Source: Pseudacidovorax intermedius (GTDB taxonomy: Bacteria; Pseudomonadota; Gammaproteobacteria; Burkholderiales; Burkholderiaceae_C). Taken from it: a stretch of 64,000 bases of DNA. A model generated the notes under the pieces. It was not told where the DNA came from and did not search any database. It worked only from the letters and a program-made list of their open reading frames with translations. Position numbers and translations under genes: made by a program. This document shows, piece after piece, positions 8,149 to 16,481 of the stretch (positions within the stretch are counted from its first letter, which is position 1; every line of letters starts with the position of its first letter). The stretch spans positions 124,001-188,000 of the forward strand of contig NZ_QQAV01000005.1 in assembly GCF_003350475.1 (NCBI RefSeq), written 5' to 3'.

Positions 8149-9234
8149 TCAGGGCGTGGTGCAGAAGGGCGTCAGGCCCATGGCCGACTTCACGCCCTGC
8201 ACGATCAGCTTCTGGAAGAACTCCGAGCCCACGCCGGAGTAGTTCTCGGCGAAGGAGTCGCCGTTGTGGCCCAGCGAGGTGACCCAGGCGCGGCCACCGT
8301 CGTAGTACTGGCACCAGGCCACCGGATGGAAGCCTTCATGGCCCGGATGCGGCGCGGCCGTGAGCGGCTTGAGGGTGGAGGTGTCCACGGTCGCGAGGAA
8401 CTTCACGTTCGTCGGAAAGGGCTCGAGGTTGTACCACTCGTCCTGGAAGGAGAAGCGCTTGGGCAGGTCCTTGGTGGAGGGGTCATCGGCCACGATCAGC
8501 ACGTCGCCCGCGCGGTTGGGGCCGTGGTTGTAGAAGTTGGCATTGCCCAGCAGGCCTTCGTAGTAGGGCCAGGTGTACTCGGCGCCGAAGGCGTTGTGCA
8601 GGCCCACGAAGCCGCCGCCGCGGCGCATGTAGTTGCGCAGCGCCGTACGGGCCGCGTCCTTGCTGGTGGTGACGGCGTCATTCCACAGCGTGTCGCGGTT
8701 GGGGCTGGCGAAGATCACTGCCTTGTAGTTGTTGATGCGGCCCGAGAGCACCGACACATCCTCGGTCCAGTCGGCGGTGATGCCCTCGGCCTTGAGCATG
8801 CGGATGAGGCCGATCTGCATGAGGTTGTCCGGATTGAGCGTCGGGTTGAGTCCGGCGGCCATCGGGGTGCCGAGATTGGCATGGCGTGGCCCGGCGGTGC
8901 GCGAGTAGATCAGCACGCGGTCGGGCGTCGAGGCGAAGGCACCCCAGTCGTGATAGCACTTGGGATTGGTGCCACGGCACACGTTGTAGTACGTGTCGAA
9001 GCTGTCGTCTTCAGGATCGGCAGGTGCCGGATCGTCGGGTGGGGTGGTCGTCGGCGGTGTGGTGGCCGGTGGGTTGTTGCCGCTGGCGGGCGGGTTGTTG
9101 GCCGAGGCGGCGGCCAGCAGCGCTGCGGCTGCTGCGTTGTCATTGCCGCCACTGCCGCCGCCGCAAGCGGCCAGCGCCAGGCCGAGGCACGCGGCCGTTG
9201 CGGCGCGCAAGAGTTGGGCATGGAAAAGGGTCAA
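8149..9234 (-). CDS. ThuA-like domain lipoprotein
   Basis: The 361-residue product has a lipoprotein signal with LALAAC lipobox, a Pro/Thr-rich linker, and a ThuA-like (glutamine-amidotransferase-like fold) domain from about residue 95. Typical elements are VLIYSRTAGPRHANL, a GGGFVGLHNAFG stretch and the late PVAWCQYYDGGRAWVTSLGHNGDSF. ThuA-like domains are found in sugar-utilisation and secreted carbohydrate or alcohol-oxidation proteins; the activity is not established. The best start is TTG at 9234, preceded by GGAGACAACC; no ATG in this frame gives a signal peptide. Co-transcription with the downstream quinoprotein suggests a joint envelope oxidation system. Confidence 0.8.
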   Translation of the reverse strand: MTLFHAQLLRAATAACLGLALAACGGGSGGNDNAAAAALLAAASANNPPASGNNPPATTPPTTTPPDDPAPADPEDDSFDTYYNVCRGTNPKCYHDWGAFASTPDRVLIYSRTAGPRHANLGTPMAAGLNPTLNPDNLMQIGLIRMLKAEGITADWTEDVSVLSGRINNYKAVIFASPNRDTLWNDAVTTSKDAARTALRNYMRRGGGFVGLHNAFGAEYTWPYYEGLLGNANFYNHGPNRAGDVLIVADDPSTKDLPKRFSFQDEWYNLEPFPTNVKFLATVDTSTLKPLTAAPHPGHEGFHPVAWCQYYDGGRAWVTSLGHNGDSFAENYSGVGSEFFQKLIVQGVKSAMGLTPFCTTP

Positions 9235-9822
9235 GGTTGTCTCCTGGGTTTGCTGAGAAGGGCAGCCGGGGCGCGCAGGGGCACGCCCGGCCATGGCGCA
9301 TCGGCGCCGGGCGGTGAAAGGGGTTGGGAAAAAGCGCGACGACGGACGGCCCGCACTTCAGGCGGGTCGGTCGGGGAATCGTGGGGGTGGGTCGCCGCGC
9401 GCACCCGGCGCGCGGCGTGCATGCATGGCGTTGGTCTCAAGGTCCGTCGTACGAAGGCGCAGGCACCTTCGACGCGGCCGTCTGGCTGCGTTCACGCGTG
9501 TCTCCTGTTTTCTTGATGCTTCCCGTGTGGGCGCATCGTAATCAAACAGGAAAAGTTTTCCAAGAAAAAATGTTGTTCCGATTCTGGCTTCGGCCGCTGC
9601 TCGGAACTGGCTGCGAATGGATGGGGCGCCCGCGCACAGGCACAGGCACGCGCATGCCGTGGCGCAATGAAGGCATCAAGGGCGGACGGAATCGATCGGC
9701 GCCGCAGGGGTGCGCGCGCACGCGGCTCACAAGGAGCAGTTGCGCGACGGCGGGGCTGCGAAGCAGCGCCAAAGAGCCGGCAGGATGATCCGCGTGCGGC
9801 CTGCCTGCCGAGTGCCGGTGGC
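9235..9822. other. Intergenic region upstream of the ThuA/quinoprotein pair
   Basis: About 590 bases without a supported gene. It holds an AT-richer core around 9530-9580 with an IclR-like inverted repeat and a candidate leftward promoter, leaving a leader of about 300 bases before the TTG start at 9234. Short open frames here translate to Arg/Pro/His-rich sequence and were not accepted. Confidence 0.4.
9535..9563 (-). promoter_or_regulatory. Candidate promoter and operator for the ThuA/quinoprotein operon
   Basis: On the minus strand TTGGAA (9563-9558) and TACGAT (9540-9535) are separated by 17 bases, each matching four of six consensus positions. The -35 region overlaps the inverted repeat AGGAAA-AGT-TTTCCA (9548-9562), which has the same half-site and 3-base spacing as the IclR-gene operator at 10686-10700. 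Repression by the IclR regulator at 9823-10605 is a reasonable inference. Confidence 0.4.
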
Positions 9823-10605
9823 TCAGGCCCGGCGGCGGAACAGCGGCGAGGCGCCGCTGGCGCGTGAGACGTCCTGTGCGGTCTCCAGCAGCGCAGGGCC
9901 CAGCTCTTCCATGCGCTGCGGCGTCAGGCGCACGGCCGGCCCGGCGATGGTGATGACGCCGATGGCCTTGGTGTCAGGCCCGGCCACGGCCGCAGCCATG
10001 GCGGTCATGCCGGGTGCGAACACCTCGTTGATCATGCTGAAGCCCCGTTGGCGTGCGGCCTTCACATAGGTCATCACGGCCTTGATCGAAGTGGGCGCCT
10101 TGGGGCCGAAGTCCTTGGGGCTGCCCAGCCCGCGCCGCGCCACGATGGCCAGCGCCTCGTCGTCGCTCAGCGTCGAGAGCCACGCATGGCCGGCCGCGCT
10201 GCACGATAGCTCCACCGACAGGCCCATGTCCGGGTCATAGCGCAGGCCGCGCGTGGCGCCCTGGGCCTTGGCGACGAAGGTCAGTTCCTCGCCATCGACC
10301 ACCGCCAGCCGCACCAGCTCGCCCGAGGTCTGGGCCAGCTGCTCGAGCAGCGGCTGCGCCACATCCACGACGCCGGAGCGGCTGAGGAAGGCCAGGCCCA
10401 GGGCAGCGAGCTTGATGGTGATCTGGTAGTGGCCGTCACGCTCGTCCTGCCGCACATGGCCGCAGCGCACGAGGTCCGAGAGGATGCGATGGGTGGCCGA
10501 CAGCGGCAGCTGCAGCTCGCTGGCAAGCACCGACAGCGCGCAACCCTGAGGATGGTCGGCAAGGTATTCGAGCACCTTGAAGCTGCGTTCCATCACACCA
10601 CTCAT
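9823..10605 (-). CDS. IclR-family transcriptional regulator
   Basis: A 260-residue IclR-family protein: winged helix-turn-helix at about residues 5-65 (KVLEYLADHPQG, LSATHRILSDLVRCGHVRQ) and an effector-binding domain with GHAWLSTLSDDEALAIVARRG and the C-terminal GVITIAGPAVRLTPQRM. The start MSGVMERSFKV at 10605 is the usual N-terminus; upstream codons run into the promoter region. It is transcribed away from the TRAP transporter operon, with a near-perfect IclR box between them. It probably controls that operon and itself, in response to an aromatic or hydroaromatic acid; the ligand is inferred from the aroQ neighbour. Confidence 0.9.
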   Translation of the reverse strand: MSGVMERSFKVLEYLADHPQGCALSVLASELQLPLSATHRILSDLVRCGHVRQDERDGHYQITIKLAALGLAFLSRSGVVDVAQPLLEQLAQTSGELVRLAVVDGEELTFVAKAQGATRGLRYDPDMGLSVELSCSAAGHAWLSTLSDDEALAIVARRGLGSPKDFGPKAPTSIKAVMTYVKAARQRGFSMINEVFAPGMTAMAAAVAGPDTKAIGVITIAGPAVRLTPQRMEELGPALLETAQDVSRASGASPLFRRRA

Positions 10606-10683
10606 GTTTCGGCTCCCGGCCGACAGAGGTCGGCGATTTCTTGGACGGGCGCCACTGTACCAAAGCACCGAATAGATTTTCAG

Positions 10684-10714
10684 TGTGGAAATTCTTTCCA
10701 CATGTGCTTATGAT
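10684..10714 (+). promoter_or_regulatory. IclR box and -10 element of the TRAP/aroQ operon
   Basis: TGTGGAAATTCTTTCCACA at 10684-10702 is a perfect 8-3-8 inverted repeat containing TGGAAA-N3-TTTCCA. It is followed by TATGAT at 10709-10714, a good -10 hexamer for rightward transcription. The -35 region would lie inside the palindrome and is poor, consistent with regulator-controlled initiation. The box also covers the likely promoter of the divergent IclR gene. Confidence 0.6.
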
Positions 10715-10771
10715 CGCGCCGCCTGGCGGGTCCGAGTGGCCGGCCACCGTCCAACCCTCATGGAGACAACC

Positions 10772-11776
10772 TTGAAGAAATTCGTCCGAGCCTTCGTCGC
10801 CGCGGGCCTCGCCGCCGCGTTCGCCCTGCCCGCCGTTGCCCAGCAGGAGCGCACCATCCGCTTCGGCCACCTCAACAACCCCGACCATCCGGTGAGCTTC
10901 GGCGTCAAGCGTTTTGCCGAGCTGCTCTCGGCCAAGAGCGGCGGCAAGATGAAGGTGCAGGAGTACCCGTCCAACCAGTTGGGCAACGAGATGCAGCAGC
11001 AGGCCGCGCTGCAGGGCGGCGTGCAGCAGATGTCGGCGCCGGCCACCACCTCGCTCGCGGGCATCGTCAAGGAGTTCGGACTGGTCGACTTCCCCTTCTC
11101 GGTGGCCACCTTCGAGCAGGCCGATGCCCTGCTCGACGGCCCGCTGGGCCAGGCGCTGATCGCCAAGCTGCCCGAGAAGGGCCTGGTGGCACTGGGCTAC
11201 TGGGACCTGGGCTTCCGCAACGTGACCAACAGCCGCCAGGCCATCACCAAGCCGGAAGACCTGGAGGGCCTGAAGATCCGCGTGATCCCGAACCCCGTGT
11301 TCCTCGACACCTTCAAGGCCTTCAAGGCCAACCCCGTGCCGATGCCTTTCGCGGAGCTCTACGGCGCCCTCGAGTCCAAGGCCGTGGACGGCCAGGAAAA
11401 CCCCTTCTCGGTGATCCTGTCCAACAAGTTCTACGAGGTGCAGAAGTACGTCAGCGCCACCAACCATGTGTACGCCGCCAACATCGTGCTGGTGAGCAAG
11501 AAGTTCTGGGACCAGCTCACGCCCCAGGAGCAGAAGTGGATGCGTGAGGCCGCCGACGAGTCGCGCGCCTACCAGCGCCAGGTCAGCCGCGCCGCCGCAC
11601 AGAAGGCACTGGGCGAGCTGCAGGCCAAGGGCGCGCAGTTCAACGAGCTGTCGACCGACCAGCAGGCTCGCATGCGTCAGATCGCCCAGCCGGTGATCGA
11701 CAAGTTCGCCGCGCAGTACGACCCCGCCATGGTCAAGCTCTACAAGGACGAGCTGGCCCGCATCCGCAAGCAGTGA
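10772..11776 (+). CDS. dctP: TRAP transporter solute-binding protein, DctP family
   Basis: A 334-residue periplasmic receptor with a signal peptide (KKFVRAFVAAGLAAAFALPAVA, read from residue 2) and the DctP/TRAP-T fold. The conserved Arg in LEGLKIRVIPNPVFLDTF is the residue that usually binds the substrate carboxylate, and PVPMPFAELYGALESKAVDGQENPF is the family hallmark. The TTG at 10772 is preferred because GGAGACAACC lies 1 base upstream of it; an ATG at 10760 is in frame but lacks a Shine-Dalgarno sequence. It works with the DctQ and DctM genes downstream to import an organic acid driven by an ion gradient. Confidence 0.88.
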   Translation: MKKFVRAFVAAGLAAAFALPAVAQQERTIRFGHLNNPDHPVSFGVKRFAELLSAKSGGKMKVQEYPSNQLGNEMQQQAALQGGVQQMSAPATTSLAGIVKEFGLVDFPFSVATFEQADALLDGPLGQALIAKLPEKGLVALGYWDLGFRNVTNSRQAITKPEDLEGLKIRVIPNPVFLDTFKAFKANPVPMPFAELYGALESKAVDGQENPFSVILSNKFYEVQKYVSATNHVYAANIVLVSKKFWDQLTPQEQKWMREAADESRAYQRQVSRAAAQKALGELQAKGAQFNELSTDQQARMRQIAQPVIDKFAAQYDPAMVKLYKDELARIRKQ

Positions 11777-11802
11777 TTTCCGCAACCCGCATGAGCGCTT
11801 CC

Positions 11803-12246
11803 ATGAACATCCTCGTCCTGCACGGACCCAACCTCAACCTGTTCGGCCGCCGCGAGCCGCACATCTACGGCACCACCACGCTGGCCGAGATCAACGCGCG
11901 CATCGCCGCGTTGGCGGAAGAGCTGGGCGTGCAGGTCCACACACTGCAGTCCAACCACGAAGGCGCGTTGATCGACTTCCTGCACGAGCACATCGACAGC
12001 GCCGACGGCGCGCTGGTCAACCCTGCCGGCCTGACGCAGCACGGCGTGCCGCTGCACGATGCGATCAAGGCCATGCCCTTCCCCGTACTCGAAGTGCACA
12101 TGTCCAACATCGCCGCCCGCGAGAGCTGGCGCGCGCATTCCATCATCTCGCCCGCGGTGCGCGGGACGATCCAGGGCCTGGGACCGCAGTCCTACCTCGC
12201 TGCGCTGCGCGGGCTGGTCGAGATCGTGCGCGAGGCCCGGCGCTGA
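11803..12246 (+). CDS. aroQ: 3-dehydroquinate dehydratase, type II
   Basis: The 147-residue protein has the full set of type II dehydroquinase motifs: HGPNLNLFGRREP at residues 7-19, catalytic Tyr22 in HIYG, QSNHEGALID, NPAGLTQHGVPLHDA, and EVHMSNIAARESWRAHS with catalytic His99. It dehydrates 3-dehydroquinate to 3-dehydroshikimate. The start at 11803 matches the family N-terminus; ATG 11791 and GTG 11773 are longer alternatives. The gene is inserted between the TRAP receptor and membrane genes and behind an IclR box, so a catabolic role in quinate breakdown is more likely than a role in aromatic amino acid biosynthesis. That is inferred from context. Confidence 0.93.
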   Translation: MNILVLHGPNLNLFGRREPHIYGTTTLAEINARIAALAEELGVQVHTLQSNHEGALIDFLHEHIDSADGALVNPAGLTQHGVPLHDAIKAMPFPVLEVHMSNIAARESWRAHSIISPAVRGTIQGLGPQSYLAALRGLVEIVREARR

Positions 12247-12302
12247 CGCCTGGCCTCCAACAGGGGCGCGCCCGCTGCGGCGTGCCCCGGGAGATCCTCA
12301 TC

Positions 12303-12890
12303 ATGAATCGCTGGATCGACCGCGTCTGCCGCGCGGTGGAGAACCTGGTTGCGCTCATGCTGGCCGTGATGGTCGTGCTCGTGTTCGGCAACGTCGTGCT
12401 GCGCTATGGCTTCAACTCGGGCATCCTGCTGTCCGAGGAAGTCTCGCGCTGGCTCTTCATCTGGATGACCTTCCTCGGTGCGCTGGTGGCGCTGCACGAG
12501 CGCGCCCATCTGGGCGTGGACATGGTCGTCGGCCGCCTTCCGCCCTCGGGCAAGAAGCTGTGCCTGCTGCTGAGCCAGCTGCTGATGCTCTACATGCTCT
12601 GGCTGCTTCTGCAGGGCAGCATCGTGCAGACGCGCATCAACTGGGACGTGGAGGCACCGGTGACGGGCCTGTCCATGGCCATCGTCTACAGCGTGGGCAT
12701 CGTATTCGCCATCGGCGGCGGGCTGCTGCTGCTGATCGACCTGGGGCGCCTGCTCACCGGCCGTCTGCGCGAGGACGAACTCGTCGCCGTGCAGGAGTCG
12801 GAAGAGGCCGCGGCCCTGGCGCAGGTGCTGGGCAACGCCCAGGCCTCGCCGACACAACCGAACCCACATTCCCAGAAGGGCCAGCCATGA
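12303..12890 (+). CDS. dctQ: TRAP transporter small membrane subunit, DctQ family
   Basis: A 195-residue protein with four transmembrane segments and the DctQ hallmark SEEVSRWLFIWMTFLGALVALHERAHLGVD at about residues 40-70. A hydrophilic C-terminal tail of about 35 residues follows the last helix and is longer than usual. ATG 12303 follows GGGAGATCC; an upstream GTG is unlikely. The stop overlaps the DctM start (ATGA), so the two subunits are translationally coupled, as is normal for TRAP systems. Confidence 0.9.
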   Translation: MNRWIDRVCRAVENLVALMLAVMVVLVFGNVVLRYGFNSGILLSEEVSRWLFIWMTFLGALVALHERAHLGVDMVVGRLPPSGKKLCLLLSQLLMLYMLWLLLQGSIVQTRINWDVEAPVTGLSMAIVYSVGIVFAIGGGLLLLIDLGRLLTGRLREDELVAVQESEEAAALAQVLGNAQASPTQPNPHSQKGQP

Positions 12891-14167
12891 CGCTGACCGT
12901 GTTCATCGGATCGCTGCTGCTGGCCATGGCCATCGGCATGCCGATCTCCTTCGCGCTGCTGGCCAGCGGCGTCGCCCTGATGTGGCAGCTGGACCTGTTC
13001 GACGCGCAGATCCTGACGCAGAACCTGATCGGCGGTGCCGACAGCTTTCCGCTGCTGGCCGTGCCCTTCTTCATGCTCGCCGGCGAGATCATGAACGTGG
13101 GCGGGCTGTCCAAGCGCATCGTCAACCTGGCGCTCTCGCTGGTGGGCCATGTGCGCGGCGGCCTGGGCTACGTGACCATCATGGCGGGCTGCCTGCTGTC
13201 GGCCCTTTCGGGCTCGGCCGTGGCCGATGCGGCAGCGCTCACGGCGCTGCTGCTGCCCATGATGACCGCTGCCGGTCATGACAAGGCCCGCGCGGGTGGT
13301 CTGATCGCGGCCACCGGCATCATCGGGCCGGTGATCCCGCCCAGCATCGGGCTGGTGATCTTCGGCGTAGCGGCCAACGTGTCGATCTCCAAGCTCTTCC
13401 TTGCGGCCATCGCCCCCGGGCTGATGATCGGTGGCGCGCTGTGGATCACCTGGGCCTGGGTGGTGCGGCGCGAGAAGGTCGAACCGCCGCCGCGGAAGAG
13501 CCGCCGCGAGATCCTGGCGGCCGCGCGCGAGGCCGGCTGGGCGCTGCTGCTGCCGGTGATCATCCTGGTGGGCCTGCGCATGGGCGTGTTCACGCCCACC
13601 GAAGCGGCGGTCGTGGCCGCGGTGTATGCCTTTGCCGTGGCGACCTTCGTCTACCGCGAGCTGAACTTCTGGCAACTGCGGGACGTGTTCGTGGCGGCGG
13701 CCAAGACCAGCGCGGTGGTGATGTTCCTGATCGCGGCGGCGATGGTCAGTGCCTGGCTCATCACCGTGGCCGACCTGCCCTCGAAGGTGGTGGGTCTGCT
13801 GGAGCCTTTCATGGGCAACAAGGTGCTGCTGATGATCGGCATCATGGTGCTGGTGATGGTGGTCGGCACCGCGCTGGACATGACGCCGACCATCCTGATC
13901 CTCACGCCGGTGCTGATGCCGGTGGTGATCAAGGCGGGCATCGACCCGGTCTACTTCGGCGTGATGTTCATCATCAACAACTCGATCGGCCTCATCACGC
14001 CGCCGGTGGGCGTGGTGCTGAACGTGGTGGCCGGCGTGGGCCGCATGAAGATGGACGAGGTCACCCGCGGGGTGCTGCCCTTCATGGCGGCGGAGTTCGC
14101 CATCATGTTCGTGATGGTGCTGTTCCCGTCGCTGGTGACGGTGCCGGCACGCTGGTTCGGCGGCTAG
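12887..14167 (+). CDS. dctM: TRAP transporter large membrane subunit, DctM family
   Basis: The 426-residue protein has the typical 12-segment DctM topology, with GGADSFPLLAVPFFMLAGEIMN, LSGSAVADAAALTALLLPMM and NSIGLITPPVGVVLNVVAG conserved. It is the translocation channel of the TRAP transporter. Length is normal for the family. Start overlaps the end of dctQ by four bases. It is the last gene of the receptor-aroQ-dctQ-dctM operon and converges on the GntR gene; a CGGTCGGTCGGTCGGTCG repeat and a GGCCGG-type hairpin fill the 35-base gap and may act as terminator. Confidence 0.92.
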   Translation: MTLTVFIGSLLLAMAIGMPISFALLASGVALMWQLDLFDAQILTQNLIGGADSFPLLAVPFFMLAGEIMNVGGLSKRIVNLALSLVGHVRGGLGYVTIMAGCLLSALSGSAVADAAALTALLLPMMTAAGHDKARAGGLIAATGIIGPVIPPSIGLVIFGVAANVSISKLFLAAIAPGLMIGGALWITWAWVVRREKVEPPPRKSRREILAAAREAGWALLLPVIILVGLRMGVFTPTEAAVVAAVYAFAVATFVYRELNFWQLRDVFVAAAKTSAVVMFLIAAAMVSAWLITVADLPSKVVGLLEPFMGNKVLLMIGIMVLVMVVGTALDMTPTILILTPVLMPVVIKAGIDPVYFGVMFIINNSIGLITPPVGVVLNVVAGVGRMKMDEVTRGVLPFMAAEFAIMFVMVLFPSLVTVPARWFGG

Positions 14168-14202
14168 CGTCGGTCGGTCGGTCGGTCGACCGGCCGGTCC
14201 GC

Positions 14203-14889
14203 TCAGTCCAGGATCGCGCGGCGCACGTCTTCCTGCAGGCTGCGCAGGTGCGCGCGCATGGCCTCGCGCGCGCGGTCCGCATCGCGGCTGCGCAGTGCCT
14301 CCAGGATGCGGCCGTGCTCGTCGTGGTTCTCGCGCTGGCGGTGCAGCGGGCTGTGCAGGCGGAAGAGCCGTGCATTCACTCGCAGTTCCTCCACCAGGCG
14401 CGGAAACACCACGTTGCCGCTGGCCCCGGCCAGGAAGAGGTGCAGCTTGTCGTCGAAATGCCAGTGGGCCGTCTCGTCGTGCTCGCCTTCATTCAAAGCG
14501 CGCACTTCGGCTTCGAGCGCGTCGAGTTCCTCGTTGGAGATGCGCGGTACGGCCAGCGCGATGGCTTCGCCCTCGATCACCTCGCGCGCGCGCATGCAGT
14601 CGAAATACTCCTTGGTGCCCAGCGCGCGCACGGCGTACGAGCGCGCGTCGCGCCGCACCAGCAGGCCTTCGCCGGCCAGGCGTACCAGCGCCTCGCGCAT
14701 GGGCGTGCGGGAGATGCCCAGCTCTTCGGCCAGGCGGCCTTCCTGCAGCGGGCTGCCGCCCGAGATCTTGCGGTCGAGGATGAGTGTGCGCAGCCGGTCG
14801 TAGGCCTGCTCGGCCAGGCTGGTCGAACGCACCTCGAGCGGCGCGATCGTGATGGTGGCCGGCTGGGCGGGGCTGGGCAGGGTGGGCAT
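14203..14889 (-). CDS. GntR-family regulator, FCD (FadR) subfamily
   Basis: A 228-residue regulator with a winged helix at about residues 22-90 (AEQAYDRLRTLILDRKISGGSPLQEGRLAEELGISRTPMREALVRLAGEGLL) and a C-terminal FCD effector domain with the metal-binding pattern FDDKLHLFLAGASGN and late His residues (HDEHGRILEAL). It ends the leftward run of hydantoinase, permease, binding protein and DapA-like genes and is separated from them by 113 bases. Its likely target is the GTATAC array between the DapA-like gene and the divergent oxidoreductase gene. Effector unknown. Confidence 0.88.
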   Translation of the reverse strand: MPTLPSPAQPATITIAPLEVRSTSLAEQAYDRLRTLILDRKISGGSPLQEGRLAEELGISRTPMREALVRLAGEGLLVRRDARSYAVRALGTKEYFDCMRAREVIEGEAIALAVPRISNEELDALEAEVRALNEGEHDETAHWHFDDKLHLFLAGASGNVVFPRLVEELRVNARLFRLHSPLHRQRENHDEHGRILEALRSRDADRAREAMRAHLRSLQEDVRRAILD

Positions 14890-15002
14890 GCGGAACGGCG
14901 TGGCGCGAAGGGCAAAAGCTTAGCAGGCCGACACGTTCGCGAGCGGGGCGCCGCAGGCTGCGCCTGCGATGGACGCGCGCGTCGCAACGGTGGGGCGGGC
15001 AC

Positions 15003-16457
15003 TCAGAGCCATTTTTCCAGCGGATTGCCGTCGCGGGGCGCGCGCGGCCGCAGGCAAGGCAGGAAGAGCCCCGAGCCCGGCGCCGCATCGAATCGCCCGT
15101 CGTGCCACACGAGCCGGCCGCGGGAGACCGTGGTCGCGGGCCAGGCACGCAGCTTCATGCCTTCGTAGGGCGTGTAGTCGGCCGCATGGTGGAGCATGTC
15201 GTTGCGGATCGTGATCTCTTCGCCCGGCGCGAACTGGTCCCAGATCACGAGGTCGGCGTCGCCACCGACCGCGATGGTGCCCTTGCGCGGGTACAGGCCA
15301 TACAGGCGCGCTGGGTTGGTGGCGGTCAGTTCCACGAAGCGGTGGATGTCGATGCGCCCGGCCATCACGCCTTCGCTCATCAGCAGCGGCAGGCGCGTCT
15401 CCACGCCCGGGATGCCGTTGGGAATGCGGTCGAAGGAGGCATCGTCGCCGGCCACGCGCTTGCCGTCGGGCCCGTTCATGTTGAAGGGCGCGTGGTCGGA
15501 CGAGACGATGGTGAAGAGCCCGCTGGAAAGGCCGTTCCAGATGAACTGCTGATTGGCCTTGTCGCGCGGCGGCGGGCTGCAGATGCAGCGGGCGCCGTGC
15601 ATCGGGTCGTTCTCGTCGATGCCCAGGTCCTCGGCACTGAGGAAGAGGTACTGCGGGCAGGTCTCGGCGTGGATCGGCAGGCCGCGGCCCCGGGCCCAGT
15701 GAATCTGCTCCACCGCCTCGCGGCCCGAGACATGCACGATCAGGATGGGCGTGTCGATCAGCTCGGCCAGTGCGATGGCGCGGTGCGTGGCCTCGCGCTC
15801 CACGGCCATGGGCCGCGAGGCCGCGTGGTAGCGCGGCGCGGTGAGGCCGGCGTCCAGCAGCTGCTCGGTGAGCCAGGCGATGCAGTCGCTGTTCTCCGCA
15901 TGGATCATTGTCATCGCACCATGGCGGCGGGCCGTGGCCAGGACCTCGATGATCTGGCGGTCGCCCAGCTTCAGGTCGTCGTAGGTCATGTAGATCTTGA
16001 AGGAGGTGTAGCCCTTCTCGATCAGTTGGGGCAGCTCGCGCTGCGTCACGTCCTTGGTGGCGTCGGCCACGATGAGGTGGAAGGCGTAGTCGACGCAGGC
16101 CTTGCCTTCGGCGCGGCGGTGGTAGTCGTCCACCGCCGCCTGGATGCTGTGGCCGCGCTGCTGCAGCGCGAAGGGCAGCACGGTGGTGGTGCCGCCGCAG
16201 GCGGCGGAGCGCGTGCCGGTCTCGAAATCGTCGGCGAACTTCGAGCCGTCGCTGGTGGGCTGATCGAAATGGCAGTGGCCGTCCACGCCACCCGGCGTGA
16301 CCAGGCGGCCGGCGGCGTCCAGTTCGCGCGTGGCGCTGCCTTCGAGGTCCTGCGCGATAGCGCTGATGCGGCCGCCCTTGACGCCGATGTCGGCGCGATA
16401 GCGGTCGCCGACGGTGGCGATGTCCGCGTTGCGGACGATGAGGTCGTAGTGGGCCAT
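15003..16457 (-). CDS. hydA: Dihydropyrimidinase/hydantoinase-family amidohydrolase
   Basis: A 484-residue cyclic amidohydrolase. All binuclear-zinc ligands are visible: His61 and His63 in GVDGHCHFDQP, the lysine expected to be carboxylated at 154 (YTSFKIYMTYD), His186 (MIHAEN), His242 (VHVSG) and Asp321 (SSDHAPF). These enzymes hydrolyse cyclic ureides such as dihydropyrimidines and 5-substituted hydantoins to N-carbamoyl amino acids. The neighbours (amino-acid type ABC transport, an M20 amidohydrolase, an amine dehydrogenase) fit uptake and opening of a cyclic amide followed by oxidation of the freed amino acid. The substrate is not determined. Confidence 0.88.
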   Translation of the reverse strand: MAHYDLIVRNADIATVGDRYRADIGVKGGRISAIAQDLEGSATRELDAAGRLVTPGGVDGHCHFDQPTSDGSKFADDFETGTRSAACGGTTTVLPFALQQRGHSIQAAVDDYHRRAEGKACVDYAFHLIVADATKDVTQRELPQLIEKGYTSFKIYMTYDDLKLGDRQIIEVLATARRHGAMTMIHAENSDCIAWLTEQLLDAGLTAPRYHAASRPMAVEREATHRAIALAELIDTPILIVHVSGREAVEQIHWARGRGLPIHAETCPQYLFLSAEDLGIDENDPMHGARCICSPPPRDKANQQFIWNGLSSGLFTIVSSDHAPFNMNGPDGKRVAGDDASFDRIPNGIPGVETRLPLLMSEGVMAGRIDIHRFVELTATNPARLYGLYPRKGTIAVGGDADLVIWDQFAPGEEITIRNDMLHHAADYTPYEGMKLRAWPATTVSRGRLVWHDGRFDAAPGSGLFLPCLRPRAPRDGNPLEKWL

Positions 16458-16481
16458 GGTGACGTGATGCAGGTCGGGGCT

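Noticed and set aside
6008-8242. Plus-strand open frame of 744 codons opposite the quinoprotein gene.
   Set aside because: The translation is Val/Gly/Arg/His-rich and shows no signal or domain, whereas the minus strand gives a full quinoprotein.
14168-14202. CGGT tandem repeat (GTCGGTCGGTCGGTCGGTCG) considered as a CRISPR or microsatellite locus.
   Set aside because: Only about five 4-base units with no spacers; treated as a short repeat next to a possible terminator.
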